Source: Actinomyces sp. B33 (GTDB lineage Bacteria > Actinomycetota > Actinomycetes > Actinomycetales > Actinomycetaceae). Taken from it: a stretch of 64,000 bases of DNA. The notes below the pieces were generated by a model. The model saw only the letters and a program-made list of their open reading frames with translations, was not told the origin of the DNA and searched no databases. A program made the position numbers and the translations under genes. The stretch lies in the NCBI RefSeq assembly GCF_028437565.1, contig NZ_JAMRYR010000004.1:310001-374000 (forward strand), read 5' to 3'. Shown piece by piece: positions 27,232 through 36,890 of this stretch (within the stretch, counting starts at the first letter, position 1; the number at the start of each line of letters is the position of its first letter).

Positions 27232-27603
27232 ATGTCCCCGTCGACCGACTCCCAGGCCGGCGCGCCCGCGCCCGTCATGACCGACCTCGCCGATCTGGCC
27301 TCGATGGTCCAGATCAACGACCGGGCCACCGTCTCGACCACCGTCATGCGCGCCGAGGGCGTGCGCCTCGTCCTCTTCAGCTTCGACACCGACGAGCTCT
27401 TGAGCGAGCACACCGCCGCCATGCCCGTCATCCTCCAGGCCCTCGAAGGGGCCCTGGAGATCACCGCCGACGGGCGCACCGTCGTCCTGCGCCCCGGCGA
27501 CGTCATCCACTTCGGGACGCGCCTGCCGCACGCCGTGCGCGCCCTGGAGCCCTCCAAGCTCGCCCTGTACATGCTCGACCGGCGCGAGAAGCCCGTCGGC
27601 TGA
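27232..27603 (+). CDS. Small cupin-domain protein
   Basis: 123 residues forming a single conserved beta-barrel cupin (GALEITADGRTVVLRPGDVIHFGTRLPHAVRALE). The usual first-motif histidines are partly replaced: LSEHTAAMPVILQALEG keeps one His and a Glu. Whether it binds metal is uncertain. Relatives are used as small-molecule or redox sensors or have no known role. AAAGGA precedes the ATG. Its stop overlaps the next start by one base, so it is coupled to the DUF456 membrane protein. Confidence 0.75.
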   Translation: MSPSTDSQAGAPAPVMTDLADLASMVQINDRATVSTTVMRAEGVRLVLFSFDTDELLSEHTAAMPVILQALEGALEITADGRTVVLRPGDVIHFGTRLPHAVRALEPSKLALYMLDRREKPVG

Positions 27604-28085
27604 TGGGAACGACCGGAACGGTCCTCGTCGGCCTGGCGATCCTCGTCGGCGTCGTCGGCGCCGTCGTCCAGGTGATCCCCTCGGCGATCATCATCATCGG
27701 CGCCCTCCTCGTCTGGGCGATCGCGTGGAACACCGCGACCGCGTGGATCATCTTCACCCTCGCCGCCCTCGTCCTCGTCCTCGCGGCCGTCGTCAAGTAC
27801 CTCGTGCCGGCCAAAAAGCTCAGCGGCTCCGACATCCCCCGCTCGACCCTCGTCGCGGGCGTCGCCGGGGGCGTCGTCGGTTGGTTCGTCGGGCTGCCCG
27901 TCGGACTGGTCCTCGGCTTCATCGCGACGATCTACGTCCTCGAATGGCGCCGCCTGCGCGCCGCCGACGCCGCCTGGGCGTCGACCCTCGCGGCCCTGCG
28001 GGCCGTCGGCCTGTCGATCCTCATCGAGGTCGTCGCCGCCCTGACCGCCGCGACGATCTGGGGCGTCGGACTCCTCCTCGTCTGA
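27603..28085 (+). CDS. DUF456 family membrane protein
   Basis: 160 residues, almost entirely hydrophobic, with four or five membrane helices and repeated small-residue glycine zippers (GVAGGVVGWFVGLPVGLVLGF). The length and pattern fit DUF456, a bacterial membrane family without an assigned function. It is translationally coupled to the upstream cupin gene (TGATG). Confidence 0.75.
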   Translation: MGTTGTVLVGLAILVGVVGAVVQVIPSAIIIIGALLVWAIAWNTATAWIIFTLAALVLVLAAVVKYLVPAKKLSGSDIPRSTLVAGVAGGVVGWFVGLPVGLVLGFIATIYVLEWRRLRAADAAWASTLAALRAVGLSILIEVVAALTAATIWGVGLLLV

Positions 28086-28121
28086 CCGGCCGACGCCCCC
28101 GCGGGGCGGATCGGCCGGGTC
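28084..28121. terminator. Bidirectional terminator between DUF456 and SdpI-family genes
   Basis: Long inverted repeat over 28084-28121 (outer GACCGGCCGA paired with TCGGCCGGGTC and inner CGCCCC paired with GGGGCG) filling the 34-bp gap between two convergent genes. Confidence 0.6.
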
Positions 28122-28487
28122 AGCGCCCCCGTCGGCGCACGGCCGACACCGCGGCCGCCGAGGCGACCAGGCGCAGGGCCACCGTCACGACGAGCCCGGC
28201 GACGGCGATCACCCGGAGGAATGAGTGCCCCTCCTGAACCCCCATCGTCAGCCCCGCGGCGAGGGCGCCGATGCCGTGGACGGCCGCGACCCCGGCCGCC
28301 ATCGCGAGGAGGGGCCATGCGGCCCGATGCCCATCGCGCCACGCGCCCTCGGAGGCCAGGAGCTCGGCCCGTCGAATCCCCGTGCGCGCTCCCGTCTTCA
28401 GGGCACCGGAGCGCGCACGGGCGGCCGTCGACCCCAGGACGATGGCGAGGACGGCGAAGACCAGGGCGACGACGACGGCGAACGCGT

Positions 28488-28491
<4 letters not shown>
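28120..28491 (-). CDS. SdpI-family membrane protein
   Basis: 123 residues with three or four membrane helices. The segment GARTGIRRAELLASEGAWRDGHR matches the conserved loop of the SdpI/YhfL family (GIRT..., a Trp and a His before the next helix). Bacillus SdpI gives immunity to the toxin SdpC; most members, like this one, lack a toxin neighbour and have unknown roles. Its ATG overlaps the nadE stop by 4 bp (ATGA), an odd pairing with NAD synthesis that implies co-translation only. Confidence 0.72.
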
Positions 28492-30602
<2,111 letters not shown>

Positions 30603-30657
30603 CGGTCCTCCTGGGATCGGCGGTTGGGGCCCTTGTGCCCGGCGGGCGGGGGATGCG

Positions 30658-30692
30658 CAGCGCCCGACCGGCACGGGACCGGTCGGGCGCTG
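30658..30692 (-). terminator. Terminator of ackA
   Basis: Perfect 14-bp inverted repeat (30658-30671 and 30679-30692, 7-nt loop) directly downstream of ackA on the minus strand and upstream of nadE. It separates the two transcription units. Confidence 0.75.
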
Positions 30693-30710
30693 GACGCGAC
30701 GGGACCGGGG

Positions 30711-31904
30711 TCAGACGAGGGTGAGGGCCTGTCGGGCGATGGCGAGCTCCTCGTTCGTGGGGACGACCATCACCCGGACGGTGGAGTCGTCGGTCGAGAT
30801 CGTCCGGGCCTCGTCCGAGCGGGCGGCGTTCGCGTCGGCGTCGATGGAGACGCCGAAGGGGGCAAGGCGCTCGCACACCTCGCGGCGCAGGTCGGCGTCG
30901 TTCTCCCCGATGCCCGCGGTGAAGGTCAGGACGTCCAGGCCGCCGAGCTCGGCCGTGTACGAGCCGATGTACTTGACGATGCGGGTGACGACGATGTCGA
31001 GGGCGAGGCGGGCGCGGTCGCGCTCGGCGCCCTTGGGGCCCTCGGCCATCAGGCGCACGGCCCGCATGTCGTTGTTCCCGGTCAGGCCCTTGAGCCCGGA
31101 CTTCTTGTTGAAGAGGTCGTCGAGCTCGTCGACGAGCATTCCGCCCTGGCGGCGCAGGTGGAAGACGACGGCCGGATCGATGTCGCCCGTGCGGGTGCCC
31201 ATGACGAGTCCTTCGAGGGGCGTCAGACCCATCGAGGTGTCGATCGCGCGGCCCGCGTCGACGGCGGACACGGAGGCGCCGTTGCCGAGGTGGAGGACGA
31301 TCTGACGCAGGTCGGAACGGCCGAGGAGCTCGCCGACGCGGGTCGAGACGAACTGGTGGGAGGTGCCGTGGGCGCCGTAGCGGCGCACGGAGAACTTCTC
31401 CGCGGTCGCGCGGTCGAGCGCGTAGGTCGCGGTCGCCTCGGGCAGCTGGCGGAAGAACGCGGTGTCGAAGACGGCGACGTGGGGGATGTCGCTCATGAGC
31501 TCGCGGGCGACGTCGATGCCCTTGAGGTGGGCGGGGTTGTGCAGGGGGGCGAGGGCGCACAGCTCCTGGATGAGGCCCCGGACCTCGTCGGTGATGAGCG
31601 CGGGCCCGTCGAAGTACTTGCCCCCCTGGACGATGCGGTGGCCGACGGCGACGACGTGGGATTCGGCCAGGTTCGGGCCGACCTCGTCGAAGAGGCGCAG
31701 GACCTCGCGCATCCCGGCCTCGTGATCGGCGACCGGCTCGTGGAGGTCGACGATCGCGTCGCCGTACTTGTGCTGGATGTGCCCCTCGGACTCCCCGATC
31801 TTCTCGACGAGGCCCTTGGCGATGCCGTCGCCGGTGGCCGGGTCGATGAGCTGGTACTTGATGGAGGAGGAGCCGGAGTTGATGACGAGGACGGTCTGGG
31901 ACAC
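30711..31904 (-). CDS. ackA: Acetate kinase
   Basis: 397 residues, standard length. The acetokinase signatures VLVINSGSSSIKYQL and the FDTAFF / HGTSH segments are present. It makes ATP and acetate from acetyl phosphate in fermentative metabolism. A GTG start at 31904 is preceded by AAAGG. It lies 76 nt after pta with a hairpin in between, the common pta-ackA arrangement. Confidence 0.97.
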   Translation of the reverse strand: MSQTVLVINSGSSSIKYQLIDPATGDGIAKGLVEKIGESEGHIQHKYGDAIVDLHEPVADHEAGMREVLRLFDEVGPNLAESHVVAVGHRIVQGGKYFDGPALITDEVRGLIQELCALAPLHNPAHLKGIDVARELMSDIPHVAVFDTAFFRQLPEATATYALDRATAEKFSVRRYGAHGTSHQFVSTRVGELLGRSDLRQIVLHLGNGASVSAVDAGRAIDTSMGLTPLEGLVMGTRTGDIDPAVVFHLRRQGGMLVDELDDLFNKKSGLKGLTGNNDMRAVRLMAEGPKGAERDRARLALDIVVTRIVKYIGSYTAELGGLDVLTFTAGIGENDADLRREVCERLAPFGVSIDADANAARSDEARTISTDDSTVRVMVVPTNEELAIARQALTLV

Positions 31905-31949
31905 GGGGATCGGCCTTTCGGGGTCGTATCTGGGGGAAGGGGCGAGGGC

Positions 31950-31974
31950 GGGCCGGGGCGCGCGACCCCGGCCC
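31950..31974 (-). terminator. Hairpin between pta and ackA
   Basis: 9-bp perfect arms (31950-31958 and 31966-31974). As pta and ackA are usually co-transcribed, this may be a processing or attenuation element rather than a full stop. Confidence 0.4.
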
Positions 31975-31980
31975 CGGCCC

Positions 31981-33480
31981 TCAGCCCTGGGCCTGGACGG
32001 CGGTCAGGGCGACGGTGTTGACGATGTCCTCGACGAGGGCGCCGCGGGACAGGTCGTTGACGGGCTTGTTGAGGCCCTGGAGGACGGGGCCGACGGCGAC
32101 GGCGCCGGAGGAGCGCTGAACCGCCTTGTAGCCGATGTTGCCGGCTTCGAGCGAGGGGAAGACGAAGACGGTGGCCTGACCGGCGACGGGCGAGTCCGGG
32201 AGCTTGGTGGCGGCGACCGACGGGTCGACGGCGGCGTCGAACTGGATCGGGCCCTCGACGGCCAGGTCGGGCGCCTTCTCGCGCAGGATCCTCGTGGCCT
32301 CGACGACGGCGTCGACGTCGGGGCCGGAGCCGGACGAGCCGGTCGAGTAGGAGAGCATGGCGACCTTCGGGTCGACGCCGAAGCGGGCGGCGGTGGCCGC
32401 CGAGGAGATCGCGATGTCGGCGAGCTGCTCGGGGGTCGGGTTCGGGTTGACGGCGCAATCGCCGAAGGCCCACACCCGGTCCTTCATCAGCATGAGGAAG
32501 ATCGACGAGACGATGGACACGCCGGGAGCGGTCTTGATGATCTGGAAGGAGGGGACGATCGTGTGGGCGGTCGTGTGGGCGGCGCCCGAGACCATGCCGT
32601 CGGCGTCCCCCATGTGGACCATCATCGTGCCGAAGTAGGACACGTCGGCGACGGTGTCGCGCGCCTGCTCGAGGGTGACGCCCTTCTTCTCGCGCAGGCG
32701 GGCGAACTCGGCGGCGTACTTCTCGCGCAGCTCGGGGTCGTCGACGGAGACGACGCGGGCGGCCGACACGTCGACGCCGAGCTCGGCGGCGCGAGCCGCG
32801 ATCCGGGACTCGTCGCCGACGAGGATGACATCGGCGATCCGCCGGGCGATGACCTCGGCGGCGGCCAGGAGGACGCGGTCGTCCTCGGGCTCGGGAAGGA
32901 CGATGCGCTTGCGGTCGGCGCGCGCCCGGTCGATGAGGTCGGCCTGGAAGGACTCCGGGGTGACGGCGGCGGGGGCGGGGGAGTCGACGAGGGCGTCGAC
33001 GGCGGCCCCGTCCAGGGGCAGGGGCAGGACGAGGGCGTCGCCCGCGATCGCCGAGGCGTGGGCGGCGGGCAGGACGACGGCGCAGATCTCGGCCTGGTGG
33101 GCGGCGGCGCGCGTGCGGGCGACGAGGACCTCCTCGGCGAGGAGCTCGGCGTCGACCCCGTCGGCGTCGAGGACGAGGACGACGCCGGCGCGGGCGCTCG
33201 CGGCGAGATCGAGGTCCCAGCCCAGGGCGTCGAAGGTGCGCGCGTCGGCCTCGTCGACCCCGTCGACGAGCACGTAGTCCGCGTCCTCGGCGCGCACGGC
33301 CTCGAGGGCCGCGGCGAGGGCGCCCGTCGGATTCGCGGCGGCGGCCTGGGGGGTCGTTCCGGCGAAGGCGCCGAGGCGGGCCAGGGAGCCGCGAGAGGCC
33401 AGGGCCTCGGCGAGGGCGTCGCGGACCGCGGCGGCGGTGTCGGACGATCCGGGTCCTACGACGATGTAGCGGGAAGTCAC
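31981..33480 (-). CDS. pta: Phosphate acetyltransferase
   Basis: 499 residues. The C-terminal ~330 residues are the PTA_PTB catalytic domain (KRIVLPEPEDDRVLLAA, MVSGAAHTTAHTIVPSFQIIKT, GPVLQGLNKPVNDLSRGA). The N-terminal ~165 residues resemble the BioD-like region of long Pta proteins but lack a P-loop and the DRTGG module, so this is a shortened form of the ~700-residue actinobacterial type. It converts acetyl-CoA to acetyl phosphate for AckA. GTG 33480 is selected by AAGGAG 5 nt upstream. Confidence 0.93.
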   Translation of the reverse strand: MTSRYIVVGPGSSDTAAAVRDALAEALASRGSLARLGAFAGTTPQAAAANPTGALAAALEAVRAEDADYVLVDGVDEADARTFDALGWDLDLAASARAGVVLVLDADGVDAELLAEEVLVARTRAAAHQAEICAVVLPAAHASAIAGDALVLPLPLDGAAVDALVDSPAPAAVTPESFQADLIDRARADRKRIVLPEPEDDRVLLAAAEVIARRIADVILVGDESRIAARAAELGVDVSAARVVSVDDPELREKYAAEFARLREKKGVTLEQARDTVADVSYFGTMMVHMGDADGMVSGAAHTTAHTIVPSFQIIKTAPGVSIVSSIFLMLMKDRVWAFGDCAVNPNPTPEQLADIAISSAATAARFGVDPKVAMLSYSTGSSGSGPDVDAVVEATRILREKAPDLAVEGPIQFDAAVDPSVAATKLPDSPVAGQATVFVFPSLEAGNIGYKAVQRSSGAVAVGPVLQGLNKPVNDLSRGALVEDIVNTVALTAVQAQG

Positions 33481-33593
33481 AAGAGCTCCTTCGTTCAGGT
33501 CCGTGCGGCCCGCGTCGAACCGCGTGCACATCCTATCGCCGTTCGGCTCGGTCCCGGCCCGCGCGGAGGCGGTGGCCGGGTGTGCGATCGCGC

Positions 33594-33607
33594 TAGTCTG
33601 AGTGACG
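33594..33607 (+). promoter_or_regulatory. Leaderless promoter of the DUF3017 gene
   Basis: TAGTCT (33594-33599) ends 7 nt before the GTG at 33607. No ribosome-binding site is visible. Confidence 0.5.
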
Positions 33608-33900
33608 TGCTCCACCCAGACGACCCCTCGGCCCGCGGCCGCGCCGCCGGCCTCGTCGCGCTCGCGGCCGCCCTGGGCGGCCTGGGAGTCCTCGTCGGCC
33701 TCATCGCGACGGATCATCCCCACCGGGCCGTCCACGTCCTCGTCGCGGTCCTCGCGCTTTTGGCGCTCCTGCGCCTGTGGATCCCCGGCAGGCCGTGGTT
33801 CTCCTCCCGGAACCGGTGGGCCGATGCTGCGGTTCTGGGCGGCGTCGCGCTGGCGATCTGGTACTTGGCGCCGTTCACCGCGACCGTCGGGATCGGCTGA
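33607..33900 (+). CDS. DUF3017 small membrane protein
   Basis: 97 residues with three hydrophobic helices. The motif [16 protein letters not shown] is the hallmark of DUF3017, an actinobacteria-restricted family of unknown function. In other actinomycetes this gene is often near folD or malate/isocitrate dehydrogenase genes; here it is just upstream of the isocitrate dehydrogenase gene. The GTG start is supported by a leaderless -10 element. Confidence 0.8.
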   Translation: MLHPDDPSARGRAAGLVALAAALGGLGVLVGLIATDHPHRAVHVLVAVLALLALLRLWIPGRPWFSSRNRWADAAVLGGVALAIWYLAPFTATVGIG

Positions 33901-34013
33901 GACCCGCCCTCGTGCGGGAACAGCCCACCGAAGTATCTCGATGTCGAGTAATCTGGGGGGCAGGGGAGGCCCGGGCGCACGGCCCGGACCCGCTACGGCC
34001 CGCGGGAGGGGAT

Positions 34014-35231
34014 ATGGCGCTGATTTCAGTGAAAGGACCCGTCGTCGAACTCGATGGGGACGAGATGACGCGGATCATCTGGCAGTTCATCAAGGAGCGG
34101 TTGATCCACCCGTACCTCGACGTCGACCTGCGCTACTACGACCTGTCGGTGACCCACCGGGACGCCACCGACGACCAGGTGACCATCGATGCCGCGCATG
34201 CGATCAAGGAGCACGGCGTCGGCATCAAATGCGCGACCATCACCCCCGATGAGGCTCGCGTCGAGGAGTTCGGGCTCAAGAAGATGTGGAAGAGCCCCAA
34301 CGGGACCATCCGCAACATCCTCGGCGGCGTGATCTTCCGCGAGCCGATCATCATCTCGAACATCCCCCGCCTCGTCCCCGGGTGGACCAAGCCCATCGTC
34401 GTCGGCCGCCACGCCTTCGGCGACCAGTACCGCGCGACCGACTTCGCCGTGCCCGGGCCGGGGACCATCACCCTGACCTACACGCCCGACGACGGGTCGG
34501 CCCCCATCGAGCACGAGGTCGTGCGCATCCCCGAGGGCGGGGGAGTGGCCATGGGCATGTACAACTTCACCCAGTCGATCATCGACTTCGCCCGCGCCTC
34601 GTTCTCCTACGGGCTCTCGCGCGGCTACCCCGTCTACCTGTCGACGAAGAACACGATCCTCAAGGCCTACGACGGCGCCTTCAAGGACATCTTCCAGGAC
34701 GTCTACGACCGCGAGTTCAAAGCGGACTTCGAGGCCGCGGGGTTGACCTACGAGCACCGCCTCATCGACGACATGGTCGCCTCCTCCCTCAAGTGGGAGG
34801 GCGGCTACGTGTGGGCCTGCAAGAACTACGACGGCGACGTCCAGTCCGACACCGTCGCCCAGGGCTTCGGGTCCCTCGGGCTGATGACCTCCGTCCTCGT
34901 CACCCCCGACGGGCGGACGATGGAGGCGGAGGCCGCCCACGGCACCGTCACCCGCCACTACCGGCGCCACCAGGCGGGGGAGCCGACCTCGACGAACCCC
35001 ATCGCGTCGATCTTCGCGTGGACCAGGGGACTGGCCCACCGCGGCGCCCTCGACTCGACCCCCGAGGTCGTCGGCTTCGCGCGCGCCCTCGAGGACACGG
35101 TGATCCGCACCGTCGAATCCGGCCGGATGACGAAGGACCTCGCGCGCCTGGTCGGCCCCGACCAGGAGTGGCTGACGACCGAGCAGTTCCTCGCCGCCCT
35201 CGACGAGAACCTCGCCCGGGCCCTCGCCTGA
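34014..35231 (+). CDS. icd: NADP-dependent isocitrate dehydrogenase (homodimeric IDH1/2-like type)
   Basis: 405 residues. The start [19 protein letters not shown] and the segments [18 protein letters not shown] and [14 protein letters not shown] belong to the eukaryotic-type (type II) homodimeric isocitrate dehydrogenases, which are also common in actinobacteria. It converts isocitrate to 2-oxoglutarate and CO2. GGGAGG precedes the ATG at 34014, and a TAATCT -10 element lies about 60 nt upstream. A 13-bp hairpin follows the gene. Confidence 0.94.
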   Translation: MALISVKGPVVELDGDEMTRIIWQFIKERLIHPYLDVDLRYYDLSVTHRDATDDQVTIDAAHAIKEHGVGIKCATITPDEARVEEFGLKKMWKSPNGTIRNILGGVIFREPIIISNIPRLVPGWTKPIVVGRHAFGDQYRATDFAVPGPGTITLTYTPDDGSAPIEHEVVRIPEGGGVAMGMYNFTQSIIDFARASFSYGLSRGYPVYLSTKNTILKAYDGAFKDIFQDVYDREFKADFEAAGLTYEHRLIDDMVASSLKWEGGYVWACKNYDGDVQSDTVAQGFGSLGLMTSVLVTPDGRTMEAEAAHGTVTRHYRRHQAGEPTSTNPIASIFAWTRGLAHRGALDSTPEVVGFARALEDTVIRTVESGRMTKDLARLVGPDQEWLTTEQFLAALDENLARALA

Positions 35232-35242
35232 GACGAACGGGA

Positions 35243-35272
35243 GGGGGCGGCGGGGGAGGCCCCGCCGCCCCC
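35243..35272 (+). terminator. Terminator of icd
   Basis: Perfect 13-bp inverted repeat (35243-35255 and 35260-35272, 4-nt loop) 11 nt after the stop codon. Confidence 0.75.
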
Positions 35273-35405
35273 GATTCCTGCGTCTGCCCCCTCGAATAAC
35301 AGCGGGCGAACGGCGGTATTCCGCCATGTGGGAGGAGATGCGGACGGGTCCTCCCGTGGGGCACTCTGTCCGCGTTCTACCGGCCCCAGTCAGCAAGGCA
35401 GGCAT

Positions 35406-36737
35406 ATGCGCACGTTCCTCCGCAACTCCGGCATCCTCGTATGGGTCCTCACGGCGATCGTCCTCGCCCTCGTCCTCGGGTCCATCACCATCGGCGGGAA
35501 CCACCTGATCCCCGTCGGAGTCGGGCGCGTCTTCGCGACCTTCTCCGACCTGTTCAGCCAGTTCCTCTCCTTCTCGATCCCCCTGATCATCATCGGCCTG
35601 GTCACTCCGGCCATCGCCGACCTCGGACGGGGCGCGGGCCGCTGGCTGGCGATCACCGCGGCCATCGCCTACGGATCGACCCTCTTCGCCGGATTCCTCA
35701 CCTACGCGGTGTGCGCCGCCGTATTCCCCCGGATCCTCGACGCCTCCTCCCTCAGCGACGTCGCCGAGCCCGGGTCGGCGCTGACCTCCTACTTCAGCGT
35801 CGAGATGCCCGCGGCCGTCCCCGTGATGACCGCGCTCCTCCTCTCCTTCGTCATCGGCATCGGCCTGTCGATGGTGCCCCGCGGCGTCCTGCGCAAGGGC
35901 TCCATCGAGTTCCGCGCGATCATCACGCGCCTCATCGAGACGATCATCATCCCGCTCCTGCCCCTGCACATCTTCGGCATCTTCCTCAACCTCACCTACA
36001 CCGGCGAGGCTTGGTCGATCATGCACACCCTCGTGCGCGTCGTCGTCGTTGTCCTCCTCCTCGAGGTCGTCATCCTCGGCGCCCAATACCTCCTGGCCGG
36101 CGCCGTCGCCGGCGTCAACCCCCTCACCGCCATCGCGACGATGATGCCCGCCTACCTCACCGCCCTGGGCACCTCCTCGTCGGCCGCGACGATCCCCGTC
36201 ACCCTGCGCCAGGCGAAGAAGAACGGCGTGTCCGACGCCGTCGCCTCCTTCACCGTCCCCCTGTGCGCGACGATCCATCTGGCCGGGTCCACCTCGAAGA
36301 TCTTCGCCTTCGCCTTCGCGATCGTCCTCACCCAGGGGATCCCGGTCGGCCCGATCCAGTGGGTCGGCTTCATCTTCATGCTCGGCATCACCATGGTCGC
36401 CGCCCCGGGAGTCCCCGGCGGGGCGATCGTCGCCGCCACCGGCATCCTGTCGTCGATGCTCGGCTTCGACGACGCCCAGGTCGCCCTGATGATCGCGACC
36501 TACATCGCCCTCGACTCCTTCGGCACCGCCACCAACGTCACCGGCGACGGCGCGATCGCGCTCATCGTCGACCGGATGACCGGGGGCCGCCTCGGCGACG
36601 AGGGGGACCCCCGCAACGCCCAGGAGCTGTCCTTCGACGGGATGAAGTACCTCGACCGCGTCTCGGTCGAGGGCGTCGTCAGCCCCGAGGAGCTCGCCGA
36701 GTCCGCGGCGCGCAACGGCGCCGACGCCTCCGCCTGA
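35406..36737 (+). CDS. Dicarboxylate/amino acid:cation symporter (DAACS family)
   Basis: 443 residues with about eight membrane helices and two re-entrant hairpins. HP1 is marked by ALGTSSSAATIPVTL, HP2 by APGVPGGAI, and the ion-binding helix reads DSFGTATNVTGDGA in place of the usual NMDGT-type motif. Relatives import glutamate, aspartate, serine/threonine or C4-dicarboxylates with sodium or protons; the altered helix-7/8 signature leaves the substrate open. A GGCAGG site precedes the ATG at 35406. Confidence 0.87.
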   Translation: MRTFLRNSGILVWVLTAIVLALVLGSITIGGNHLIPVGVGRVFATFSDLFSQFLSFSIPLIIIGLVTPAIADLGRGAGRWLAITAAIAYGSTLFAGFLTYAVCAAVFPRILDASSLSDVAEPGSALTSYFSVEMPAAVPVMTALLLSFVIGIGLSMVPRGVLRKGSIEFRAIITRLIETIIIPLLPLHIFGIFLNLTYTGEAWSIMHTLVRVVVVVLLLEVVILGAQYLLAGAVAGVNPLTAIATMMPAYLTALGTSSSAATIPVTLRQAKKNGVSDAVASFTVPLCATIHLAGSTSKIFAFAFAIVLTQGIPVGPIQWVGFIFMLGITMVAAPGVPGGAIVAATGILSSMLGFDDAQVALMIATYIALDSFGTATNVTGDGAIALIVDRMTGGRLGDEGDPRNAQELSFDGMKYLDRVSVEGVVSPEELAESAARNGADASA

Positions 36738-36830
36738 TCCCGGGGGCCGCCTCCTCGCGGGCCCGGGGCGCCTGCCCGTCGGGGCCGTCGCCGGACGGCG
36801 CCCCGGCCCCCGGCCCGCCCCCGCCCGTCC

Positions 36831-36836
36831 TAGACT
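36831..36836 (+). promoter_or_regulatory. -10 element of pfkA
   Basis: TAGACT at 36831-36836, about 55 nt before the phosphofructokinase ATG; GGAG at about 9 nt from the ATG serves as ribosome site. The region before it forms a GC-rich hairpin that may terminate the symporter gene. Confidence 0.45.
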
Positions 36837-36890
36837 GGACGCGACTCGCGCGCCCGCGAGCCGCACCCGAGGGAAACGGAGCAATCCGGC

